From Sequoia sempervirens (taxonomy: Eukaryota > Streptophyta > Pinopsida > Cupressales > Cupressaceae): DNA of 64,000 nucleotides. The notes under the pieces were generated by a model, which was not told where the DNA came from, ran no database searches, and was given only the letters and a program-made list of their open reading frames with translations. The stretch lies in the NCBI GenBank assembly GCA_007258455.2, contig VDFB02000001.1, positions 10,295,755-10,359,754 on the forward strand, written 5' to 3'. This document shows, piece after piece, positions 31,575 through 41,902 of the stretch (the first letter of the stretch is position 1; each line of letters starts with the position of its first letter). The position numbers and the translations under genes were made by a program.

Positions 31575-34138
31575 TGTTATGCCTTGCATAACCACCCCAT
31601 TTTATTTTACTTTGGAACAAAATGGGTCCCACTTTTCTTTTGTTTTCATTGCCTTCGGTTGTTTGGTTGGGTCTTAGGAGTTCTTTTGTTTTCCTCCCAG
31701 GTCTGACTTTTGTTCTGTCGGAGCTAGGACCGGAACCAAATCTGAACATTGAACTCTTTCAAGGTTTTTGGCTCGTTTTCCATCCCGACTCCGACTCCGC
31801 TTTTCTTTTTGTTTCTTCTTCGTTGGTTGTTTTCGACTAACATTTGGGTTGGTCCTTTTCTCCTCTTTGTTGGTCGTTTTCCTTTGGTTCTGTGTCTTGT
31901 GCCTTAGGAATTTTTTTTTTCCTTAGGCATTTTTGTTTTGTTCTGGCGGACATGGAACCGGGATAGAAACCGAACTTGGAATTCCTTCTAAGTTGTCATT
32001 TATGTTCCTTTCCTAGTCCTGGTTCCGCCTCTTTTGTTTTTTCCTTGCACATTTTCGGTTTTGTTCTGGTGGATGCAGAACCAGAACCGAAACCGAACTT
32101 TGGAACTTCTTAAAGTTCCAGGTTTTGGTTCCGTTCCGGTCCCGGTTCCACATGTCTTGTTCTTTTTTCCTTTGTTCGTTATGTTTTGTCGTGGGGTGCT
32201 TTCTCCCCTTATTTTTCTTCCTTCTCGTCTTTTTCTTCATTATCCCGTTGAGTGTTGTCGGAGGCGAGGCCGGGATGGAAAACGAACTTGAAACTTCAAA
32301 AAGTTTCAGGGTCAGACTTGGTTCGTTTCGGTCCTGGTTCCACTGGATTCATTTGTTTTGCCTCCAGTTCCGATCACTCGATCGATTGGTTGGGTTTTGT
32401 TTTTTTGTGTTTTTTGCTTTTGTGGACATGGAGCAGGAACGAAGCGATGAGTGTGAAGTTGGAAAAATGTTGGTGTTTTTCCCCCATCACGACTCTGGTC
32501 CCAGTTCTGGTTTCATTTTTGTTTCACCTCCGCCAGAGTTGGGTTTCTTTTTTGCTAAGGATATGTGAAAGGCGGGATGAGGAATGATGTATTTTCTATG
32601 CTTTAGGGGACTAATGAGGGCATTATTTTGTAGGATTGAGCATATGCAAAACATCTGATGCTGAAGGTAGTCTGTTGGAAAGCATACCTCAACCATATTT
32701 GGCATGAAACTCCTGAAGGATCAAAGTCGGTGTGACATTCTTTTTGTCTCACTGACTAGCAGCTGTGTAAACTTTGGAATGCTCGGGTCACCGAGACCTT
32801 GTTGTTGTCCTACCGACTGAGGTTATCACCAAGACATTTCGGTCGCTGTGAGATCTTACCGATGACTATTGGTCTTGCTGACGAAGGTTGTTCTCGGTGT
32901 GATATCTTGCCGACAGAAGAATGCTGTGGTATAACTCTTGAGGGATCGCTATGAAGTCTCTCCGACAGTTGTATGTTATGCCGATGGCTGCGGTGAAGCA
33001 TTGTAGCATTGGGGAGACACGGTTAGTGTCTCACCAACATGCGATTCTATGGGAATAACATCTGACCATCTGAAGATCCTACGTGGTATGTGCTCGACCA
33101 ATCAGAGGAAGCTGAAGGCAAACCAGTGGTAGTTGGACTGTTGTGGCTGTTCTTGTGAGGAAAATCAATAGATCACGAACGACATGGATATACTCAGAAA
33201 TTAAAGATGATGATTCAGCTAAATGAATAGTTCGATGGATGATCAATGTGTGTGAATTTAGTTCTGAGGCTATCTGATGCCATTTCTCAAGGAAGCCAAC
33301 TTGCAGAAAGATCTAGAACAAGAGGAAAGCGTGAAAAGGGGAAGTGGTGAGTCTTAATGATAAATGGTGTGTTCGCTGGAAAGAGTAGGTGGGCATGAAG
33401 GGGCAACACCCTTGGAGCATTCAAAGCAACTATGTGGAGCAGTTTTTGAGGTCGAGGATGAAACACGTGGAGTCTTAATGGCGGACTCGAAGGCTGCGAG
33501 TGGATGACGATGATCGTGAAAGATCTGAAGGCCCTGGTTGGGAGCGATCTTTCATTGACATGCACAGGGTATGCGCATTTAATGCCTCATTAAATTTATT
33601 CAAACTCTTCTAGGGCCGACTCTTCTGCAAACTGACATATATTGTAAACCCTAAAAAAGGGCTGATATTTTGAGGGCACATGTATATATGGCATTTTTTG
33701 CCTCTTTGTAAAGGATCAAGAATTTTACTTTTAAAAGGGGTTACCTTTTTAGATCTTATTTTGGAATGAATGAAATTGTGTTAATTGCAAGTTGATTTTA
33801 TTTTGTAGTTTTAATTTAGGAATTCCTTGGAAGGAAACAAGTCTGATTACTTGGATGAATTAACATTCTCTTTAGTTCCAAAGCTTTAATCTATCTTTTT
33901 TTGTTTCTTTAAAAAACCACAGGTTAAAGTAGGTTTAAATGTATGTTGATCTTATAACAATCCAAAAGCTCAACACCAGCAGGCCCCTTGAACATTATAG
34001 TTACATCAACCATTGAGTGAAATCAACATGATCTTACCAAGACCTTGGGAGTTAGATTTCCATGTGTTATCTTTCTCTTTCAGGAGAAATATAATAGCAA
34101 TATTTTGTTTACATGTTGTGCTATTTCGACCATCAACA
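31575..34138 (+). repeat. 5' LTR of gypsy-B
   Basis: 2564 bp, begins TGTTATGCC and ends CATCAACA. It lacks about 340 bp that are present in the 3' LTR, between the GATCTT and GAATGAATGAAA blocks near 33755. It contains several degenerate repeats with hairpin potential and a CCGAC-rich tract. Confidence 0.9.
33678..33690 (+). promoter_or_regulatory. Candidate TATA box in gypsy-B 5' LTR
   Basis: GTATATATGGC lies about 450 bp before the LTR end, and a similar GCATATATTGC occurs at the same place in the 3' LTR. Position fits a U3/R border, but the match is modest. Confidence 0.3.
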
Positions 34139-34140
34139 GA

Positions 34141-35670
34141 TCTGGCGCTAGAAGGAGGGCCCAGAAGAGAAAACTAGATAACATTGGGTCTTTCTCACCA
34201 GAGAGGTCCCATAGAGTTCTTCGATCAACTAATAACCCACTGCCTTTGATAGAACTCAAGATCCCAACAAGACACAAGATTCACAAGACTGGGTCAACCA
34301 TCATACCACCCTTGTCAGCTCCACTCACTCCACCAGGATTTTCACCAATACCCCAGTGGATACTTGTCAATTTACCACCAAATTTGTCTCAAGTGTCATT
34401 ACAGCTGGTTCAACCCATCCAACAGCTGGCTCAACCCCCACCACCGCCACCAATGGCTTACTTCATTAATAAACATTCACCATTGGGGACTATCCCTAGA
34501 GGTATACATGATCTCCCAAAGAATTTAGAGAGGTTCTAACCTAAGTACATGCATGGGGAGTCAAGAAGTGCCGAGGAACACATACATGGATTTAAGGATG
34601 CTTGTACCCGTGCTTAGGTAGCTCATCAAGACGTTGTGTGCAGACTGTTCCCCTATTCGTTGGGAGACATGGCATATAACTGGTACTTGAATTTACCCCA
34701 AGGATCGGTTCGAGGTTGGATGGATTTGGAAAATGCTTTTATCAATCAGTTCAGGGTTTACGTAGACCCTGCTATCCTTTACCACCAGTTTTCCACCATA
34801 AGAAAGGAACATCATGAACCACTCCCTCTATTCAACACTAGGTTCCAGAGAATGTACCGAAGGTTGTAGGATCCTTACTTGGTGGCTGAGAACATTGCCA
34901 TCTTGGCATACTTAAGGGCTGTGGAGCCTTTGATTGGCTTGTTCTTGAAAAGGACCTATAATGCTAACGAAACTGATTCTTTGGCTAAGGTATATCATCT
35001 CACCATTCAATTGCAACAACATATCAGTATGCAATCCAGGAGTCTAGGAGGAGTTCTCCCTCCTTTAGGATACCCAATGTCCAATCAACCCCCTTTGTTT
35101 AATACAGTCCCAGGGATGTCTTATTCCCAATACAGACCCATCTCTGAATTCCAAGCTTCACCTCCCATGCCTTTTTTTAATGATGGTCCTCAGGATTCCT
35201 CCCAGCAAAATCAAAATTACCAAAATCAAGCTGGAGGATCAAGCTCAGTTAATCAATATTTTGCTGTGAAGAATGTAGAAAATGAAAAGACTCTCCAACT
35301 GATCAACGAGATGGAGACTCTAAAAAAAACATTGTCTTAGATGTCTAATGACATGACTCAACTTAGAAAGAATCCCCCTCACAACTAGAACCAAGGTTTT
35401 CAAAGTCAGGGAGGGTATTCTAATAAGGGTGGCTATCCAAACCAAAATTCCAATCAAAATTACAATGCCAACCAGAACGTCAATAGGAATTTCCAGAACC
35501 AAAACTCCTCTAATCACAACTATCAAAATCAGAATAGAGGATACAATCAGAGGCCTAATAACAGAAGGTCATGGATTACTAGACCCAATAATGAAGGAGT
35601 GTCTCAAAATTATCAAGTGGGAGATGAAAGGCCACACACTACCAATGTGGAAAACCTCCACCTTATGATC
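34141..35670 (+). pseudogene. gypsy-B gag
   Basis: The frame is open from the PBS itself (GARRRAQKRKLDN, a basic patch) to the first ATG at 34453 (MAYFINKHSPLGTIPRG). After a Pro-rich stretch comes the retrotransposon gag domain: LGDMAYNWYLNLPQGSV, WMDLENAFINQF, FNTRFQRMYRRL. An Asn/Gln-rich tail follows (about 35395-35560, NQNFNQNYN-like). Gag would form the particle. In-frame stops at 34537 (TAA) and 34615, 34867, 35338 and 35386 (TAG) kill it. No clear CCHC knuckle was seen. The true start is uncertain because no ATG precedes 34453. Confidence 0.82.
34143..34160 (+). other. Primer-binding site of gypsy-B
   Basis: TGGCGCTAGAAGGAGGGCC starts four bases after the LTR. A very similar word (TGGCACTAGAGGGAGGG) serves gypsy-C, which supports this as the primer site for both. 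The tRNA was not identified with certainty. Confidence 0.75.
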
Positions 35671-36108
35671 AATTGGTGTAGGCTACATGATACGATGGTT
35701 CATTCTTAGGTAAATTGCCCAGAAATGGAAAAAATGGTTAAGATAGCTCAAGTTGATGCTCCATTCTAGGGTGCATCCAACAAATCTGGGGGATCAACGG
35801 ATACTGCCATGACATATGATATCTTTGAGGAAGAGCTTCCATTTCCCAACTAGGAAGAAAATGAAGTAGTAGGAGATGTGTATGATGCCCAAGCCTTCCA
35901 AACCAAGGGAGGCCATTTCCTCATAAATTAGAACAGAGGGCCATTCACAACTTCTGCCCCTCCTAATAACATGGTCCCGCCAAATAAGAATGCGGATAAT
36001 AATCCACCACCACCAAGGGGGCCATCAAATTCTTAGAACAAAGGTAATTCATCTTCAATTCCTAAATATCAGGTTAGGAAGGATTCAAAATTTGATGCCA
36101 TTACAGAA

Positions 36109-36660
36109 ATGCAGAGGCAAAAGACTTCAATGTCTTTCTTTGATATTTTGAAATGGTGCCCGAATCAACAGGAAATCCTATTGAAAGCCTTGGGGGAAGC
36201 ATATAGGTCAAAAGGAAGAGAAAAGGTGACTCCTGCTAATGAGATGAATGCAACTCTCTATAAAGGTAAGACTGGTACTCCACATTTCTTGCTAAGTTTG
36301 AGAATTTTTGGAAAGAATTTACATAACTTTCTGCTGGATTCTAGGGCTTCGGGGAATGTTATGCCATTTTCTATCTGTTGGAAATTAGGTCTGAGCCCAC
36401 TACAGACAAATAAAAAGGTTATCTAGTTAGACAAAATAGAGGTTAATGTGGTAGGAGAGCTAAAAAATATCCATGTACAGATTGGATCTGATCCAAGGAT
36501 CCAAACTTATGTGGATATCCAAATCGTAGATATCTCAAAAACATATGGGATGCTCTTAAGCAGAGACCTAATGAAGAGTCTAGGTGGATATTTGTCTTTG
36601 GATTTATCACACATGTGGCTTCCCTGGCAAGGGATAGCAACCTAGATCAGAATTGAAAGA
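36109..36660 (+). pseudogene. gypsy-B aspartic protease
   Basis: NFLLDSRASGNVMPFSICWKLG corresponds to the retropepsin active-site region (usually LIDSGAS-NVMP). The catalytic Asp is present, but the third residue of the DSG triad is Arg instead of Gly, which should abolish activity. A flap-like VVGELKNIHVQIG and a GMLLSRDLMKSLGGYLSLD end block follow. TAG stops at 36424 and 36643. Confidence 0.8.
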
Positions 36661-37389
36661 GAGCCCAGACTCAAATACATGATTACTGAGTATGACTCCC
36701 CCAATGAAGTGACCTATTTCGAAACCGAGATAGGAGTTTATAAGTAGGAGGAGATTATGAATTTTTTAGTGCTTCATTCTGATGACTCACCCCTCTCAGA
36801 CCAAAATGACCCAATGATTACTATTAATCAGCAAGTCCTAATAACAAAATTACAATAGGATAGGCTAGTATTGGGAGAGGAGGTTGATATGTGCAGTCTC
36901 CTACTTCCTTACTGGTGTAGGGTTCATTACCAGAATCATTCTGAGTTAACTTGTAAATCCTATGTAGATATCTTGAAACATGTCTCCTTAGTAGAAGAAA
37001 ATGGTGAGTGTCAACCTCAGGCCTCTATCAATAAGTTTCCATTTCAAGCGAAGGATGCAACCATCCTTATGAGAGCCTACTCTACTCACAGGGAGTTATC
37101 TTCTCAACCCGAGCAGACTCAGGTTATGTGTTCTGAAGTACAAATAGGGGCTGACGAATCTTAGTCTTTGCCAATTGCACCTACCCTGGAAACACTTCCA
37201 ACGCCTAGGGGATTGGTGACGAAGGTACTAAATTATGACCTGACTCAAGAGGAGGTTCAAAAATCTCTTCCTGAACAAATTTTCAATACAAGGGAATCTT
37301 CAGATGAACTGTACCCCCAGTCACTTTCAGGTACTGATGATCAGCATCGGTCTGAGCCATCATATACTTCTACCAAGCAAAAGACTGTA

Positions 37390-37830
37390 GACCCAAAAAA
37401 TAAAGAGACCCCAACCCCATATCAATTATGGAGTCTAGAATTTGATGGCTCTAAGTCAAAATCAGGAAGTGGAGTGGGGGTGGAATTAACCAATAAAAAA
37501 GGGAAGACTTACTTTGCTTCCTATAGGCTACAGTTTGGTTGCACAAACAACATGGAAAAGTACGAAGCACTTGCTAGGGGCTTAATGTTTGCTCATCAAA
37601 AGGTCACATATCTTATGGTGATGGGGGACTCTAAAGTCATTATCAAACAGGTTCGTAGCCAATATACTTGCCATGATAAAATATTGGTTGCTTATAGAAA
37701 TAGGGTTTGGAATTTGATCGAGGACTTTGACGCTTTCGGAATTAGTTTGATTCCTAGGGAGAAAAATCAGATTGCAGATGCTTTGGCAGTTACTGCTAGT
37801 ACTTTGGAGCCTATGCAAGACTCCAAATTG
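37390..37830 (+). pseudogene. gypsy-B archaeal-type RNase H domain, upstream of RT
   Basis: LEFDGSKSKSGSGVGVEL carries the first catalytic Asp, CTNNMEKYEALARGLMFA the Glu, MVMGDSKVIIKQV the second Asp and NQIADALAVTAS the last. All four carboxylates of an active RNase H fold are kept. In the standard Tat arrangement this domain follows the RT-RNase H. Here it lies about 440 bp before RT, inside an open frame of 363 codons (37168-38259). Confidence 0.87.
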
Positions 37831-38271
37831 AAAATATTTTCAGTTGAGCTAGTTTCAATCCCAGCAGTTCCTGATAATGTTCGGAATTTTCAAGTCTTTG
37901 AGGATGACCAACACATACTTGCCTTCTTGGAAACTTCAGATGTCTTTGAAGGGAAGATCATAGATGAATCGGATAGAGATAAAGGAGAATGGGACCCTAA
38001 AGGTTGTGATACAGAAGGAGTAATGAATTTAAAGAGTAACAACATCCCCAAGGGGATGGTAGCTTTAGAAAGGGTATTTGATTCTGATCCTCGGGCTCGG
38101 GAGAGAGTGCCAACACAAAGTGAAGGAGGAAGGTACGAATCTATTGATTTGGCTGATTCGGGTCCGAAAAGGAATGTCCTTATAGGTAATACTTTCCCTG
38201 AGGAGATCAGAAATGAGATAATTAAGGGGTTAAAAGAAGATATTGCAGCAATTTCCTAGAGCTATGAAGAT

Positions 38272-39590
38272 TTGAAGACTTTTGACACCTCTGTGATCAC
38301 ACACACAATACCACTGAAACCAAAAGCCAAGCCCTTTCATCAAAAGCAGCGCCCGGTCAATGCTTTGATTGAACCATTGATACAGAAGGAAGTGCAAAAA
38401 AATTTATTAGCAAAATTCATCTTCCCAATAAGGCACTCCACGTGGGTTGCCAATCTAGTTGCAATACATAAGAAAAGTGGGGAGATCGGGTTGTGTGTTG
38501 ACTTCAAAAACCTGAACAAAGCCTCAGTAAAGGACAACTATCCACTTCCTTCTCTTGATGAGGTGTTACAAACTGTTAATGGATCCCAGATGATGTCATT
38601 TTTAGATGGCTACTCTGGATATAACCAAGTGTTGGTTAGCTAGGAAGACAAGATGAAGACTACCTTCACTACAAAATGGGGGACATTTTCCTATCAATGC
38701 ATGCCATTTAGCCTCATTAACACTGGAGCTACCTTTCAGCGTGCAATGGATGTGGATTTTAAGGATTTGATAGGTAAGTGTATTATTATATATGTGGATG
38801 ACTTGACAATTTTTTCCAAGAAGAGAAAGGATCATGCTGTTGATTTAGACAAGGTCCTTAAAAGATGTATCAGCTATGGAGTATCTCTTAATCCCAAGAA
38901 GTGTGTCTTTAGAGTTTCTGAAGGGAAACTTTTAGGGCATGTGATATCAGAAAAGGGAATATCCATAGATCTCGATAGAGTTGAGGCTATTTTGAAATTG
39001 ACAATGCCAGGTAGTAAAAAGGAGATGAGGTCCTTCTTTGGGAGGATTAATTTTTTAAGGAAGTTCATAATAGGGTTTGCAAAAATTGTGAAACCCCTCA
39101 ACGAGATGATGAAGAAAGATGCTAAAATCGAATGGAGCAATGAGGCTAGATCTACATTTTCGCAGATTAAGCAATCAATATCTGAGGCACCGGTCTTGAC
39201 TAGCACAAATTACCTAAAGCCCTTTTATATTTATTCATTTGCATCTGATCATTCATGTGCATCAATCCTAACACAACGCAGAGGTGAAGGAGATGAAAGG
39301 ACAATTGCCTTCATGAGCTCGCCATTCAAGAATGTAGAAGTCAGGTACCCACCCTTGGAAAAAAAGGCCTTTGCATTGGTATGAGCAGTAAAAAAGTTTA
39401 GGCATTACATTTATAGAAGCCAAGTTATGGCTATAGTGCCTGATCCAGCGATTAAGTCTCTCCTTATGCAAAGCGAATTAGGGGAAAGGAGAGGAAAATG
39501 GATGGCTATCCTACAAGAGTATAATTTAGAAATCCATCCAATGAAACTTGTCCGAGGACAAGGTTTATCAAAGGCCATGGTAGATGTTGA
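38272..39590 (+). pseudogene. gypsy-B reverse transcriptase and connected RNase H
   Basis: RT blocks: KWVANLVAI-like WVANLVAIHKKSGEIGLCVD, FLDGYSGYNQ, MPFSLINTGATFQRAMD, and the catalytic IIYVDDLTIFS. After it come LNPKKCVFRVSEGKLLGH, MRSFFGRINFLRKFI and the RNase H-like FYIYSFASDHSCASIL. In the last, the usual catalytic set looks degenerate, as is known for Tat elements that acquired a second RNase H. TAG at 38641 and TGA at 39382 (probably an ancestral Trp codon) interrupt the frame. Confidence 0.9.
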
Positions 39591-39599
39591 TAAGAATAT

Positions 39600-40889
39600 C
39601 ACCTGTCAGCAATATACTATGCACTCATTTACCAAGGACCCATGGTATACTGACCTAATCTTCTTCCTTCTCAATAATAGATGCCCAGATGGGATGAATG
39701 CTACCCAGAGAAGGGCACTGAGGATGAAGAGTGCTCCTTACATGCTCAAAGGAGGGGCTCTATATAGAAGAAATTATGAGGGGGTGTACCTACGATGTCT
39801 GGATCAGCAAGAAGCCAAACATGCCATGGTTGAATTTCATGGTAGGCATGGCACAGGACACAAATCAACAGATTCTTTGGCCCATCAAATCCTCAGGTCA
39901 GGATATTATTGGCCCCATGTGTTCAAGGATGCACATCAACACATCTGGACATGTCATACATGTCAGACTTCTGCATCAAAGGAGTGTAATTCAGCAATGC
40001 CTCTGCAACCGATATATGAGGTAAGACCATTTTCCCAATGGGCACTGGATTTTGTTGGGGTTATTAATCCTAACTCTTCTGTAGGACACAAGTTCATCGT
40101 AACTGCTACAGACTATTTCACCCATTGGACTGAGGCACAACCATGCAAGAACAACACCACTAAGGTGGTTATCAAATTTCTCACTGAAAATATTGTTACC
40201 AGGTTTGGAGTGCCATTCGTCCTGGTATGTGACAATGGCCCTGACTTTTCATCTGCTGAATTTATACAATGGGCTTACGAACATAGAATTATCTTAAAGT
40301 ATTCCTCTAACCCTAGGGAAATGGTGTAGCAGAATCTACTAACAAGAATATGTTAGAAGTAATAAAGAAGTTACTTGAAAGTAATCCTAGGGACTAGCAT
40401 ACCTAGTTAAGATTTTCCTTATGGGCAGATCGAACCCGTATTAAGGTTGCCCTAGGAAGTTCCCCTTTCAAATTAGTTTATGGACAGGACCCAGTTTTCC
40501 CCATACACTTACAAATACATGTTCTTAAGTTCATGTAGGAGTTTTATACAAGGGATGAACGGATTGAGGTAAGACTAAACAACCTTTTGAACATGGAAGA
40601 ACAGAGAGACGCTGCTCTACAACAATTTTTCAAACATTAGGATATTGTCAAACATTGGTTTGACAAAAGAGCTAAGGTTAAGGCATTCAGAATCTCAAAT
40701 CTGGTGTTGCTGTGGGACAAGGCTAAGGAGAAAAAGGGTGATCACTAGAAATTTGATAGACTCTGGCTAGGTCCGTATCAAGTGGCCGAAATATTGGGGG
40801 ATAATGCTTTTCATTTGAGCACCTTGACAGGAGAACCTGTTCCATTGCCAGTCAATGGGCAATTTCTCCATAATTACTTTGGCTCATAA
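39600..40889 (+). pseudogene. gypsy-B integrase
   Basis: HHCC zinc finger (HGRHGTGHKSTDSLAHQILR, then CHTCQTSA). The DDE core has Asp in FSQWALDFVGVI, Asp in LVCDNGPDF, and Glu in NGVAESTNKN. A one-base deletion near 40314 breaks the frame just before that Glu. The rest reads WADRTRIKVALGSSPFKLVYG, and the C-terminal RLWLGPYQVAEIL, VNGQFLHNYF block ends at TAA 40887-40889. Five TAG stops lie after the frameshift. No chromodomain was seen. Confidence 0.9.
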
Positions 40890-41902
40890 AGGTTTGAGTG
40901 TCTGAATTCATTGTATATATGTATTTGGTGTACTTACTGTTTCTTTGCTTATGTTCTTTGTTTGTTTGTGGTTCCTTTCTTTCTTTTCATTTCCTTCGTT
41001 CTTTGGTGTCTATTTTGTGTTCTTTTCTTTCCATCTTAAAACATTGGGGTTGTTATTCAAAGAATACTGTAGGCACTAGGAGAGAAATTGGTTCAGGCAT
41101 TTTTAGGCATATTTGTTGAAATATTTCGTTCTAAAATTCACGCCTTATGTCATTTTAGCATGAGTTTGAAGGCTATTAGGAGTAAGGTGTATTGTGGAAG
41201 ACCTCCTGAACTATCATTGAAATCTGTCACAAAATAGATAAAACATCTGACTATGAAGTGCCTATTCATCTCTGGGTAATTATATCTTTGATTCAAGTGA
41301 AAATTTTGTTTCCCCAAGACTGTCATGGGATCCACTGTAGTTCTCAACCCACATTTCTGACTATTTAAGTCTTTGTATTGAGGAGGTTTTTTTTTTTTTT
41401 TCGAAAAGCATTTTCACAAGTAAGGCCTGTAAGAGAGATAAAAAAAGAAGAGAAGCACTAAAATAAAGGAAAACTCAATACTAAGTGGGTAATTCAAGTA
41501 TCTTTATCAGGGCTATGGATGCATGACTGGCAGTAGAGCAATGCTTTGAGAGAACTAGAGGTATCTCCGTCGGGGCTATGGACGCCTGGCTGGCAGTAGA
41601 GCAATACCCTGGATTCTATTGCACGAAAGTCAAAGGACTCAACCCATGTAGCTTGAATCGTAGATATAGTTGTTTAGGTGTGGAGAAAGCTCAAATAAAG
41701 AAGGATGCACTATAAGCATGCACACACTCAGATTCAAGCAGTTGTTTGTGTTGATCCTACATTTGAGATTCCAGCTCAACTTTACTTAAATATGCTGATC
41801 ACACTTCAGTTAACATGTCTCATAAGTTATAAGTTTTGGGATGATTAAATTCTTCAATATCTTTAAAAATGGGTAAACCATTTTCCTAGCCCAGTCACTA
41901 TT
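40890..41902 (+). other. gypsy-B 3' untranslated region with 63-bp duplication
   Basis: Between the integrase stop and the 3' LTR. 41498-41625 holds two copies, 63 bp apart, of GTATCT...GGGCTATGGA...TGGCAGTAGAGCAAT. A T run lies at 41389-41402. The usual purine tract before an LTR is not evident. Confidence 0.7.

Noticed and set aside
32034..32587. Overlapping 85- to 147-codon frames in the LTR
   Set aside because: They lie inside the gypsy-B LTR repeats, have Phe/Ser/Val low complexity and no motif.
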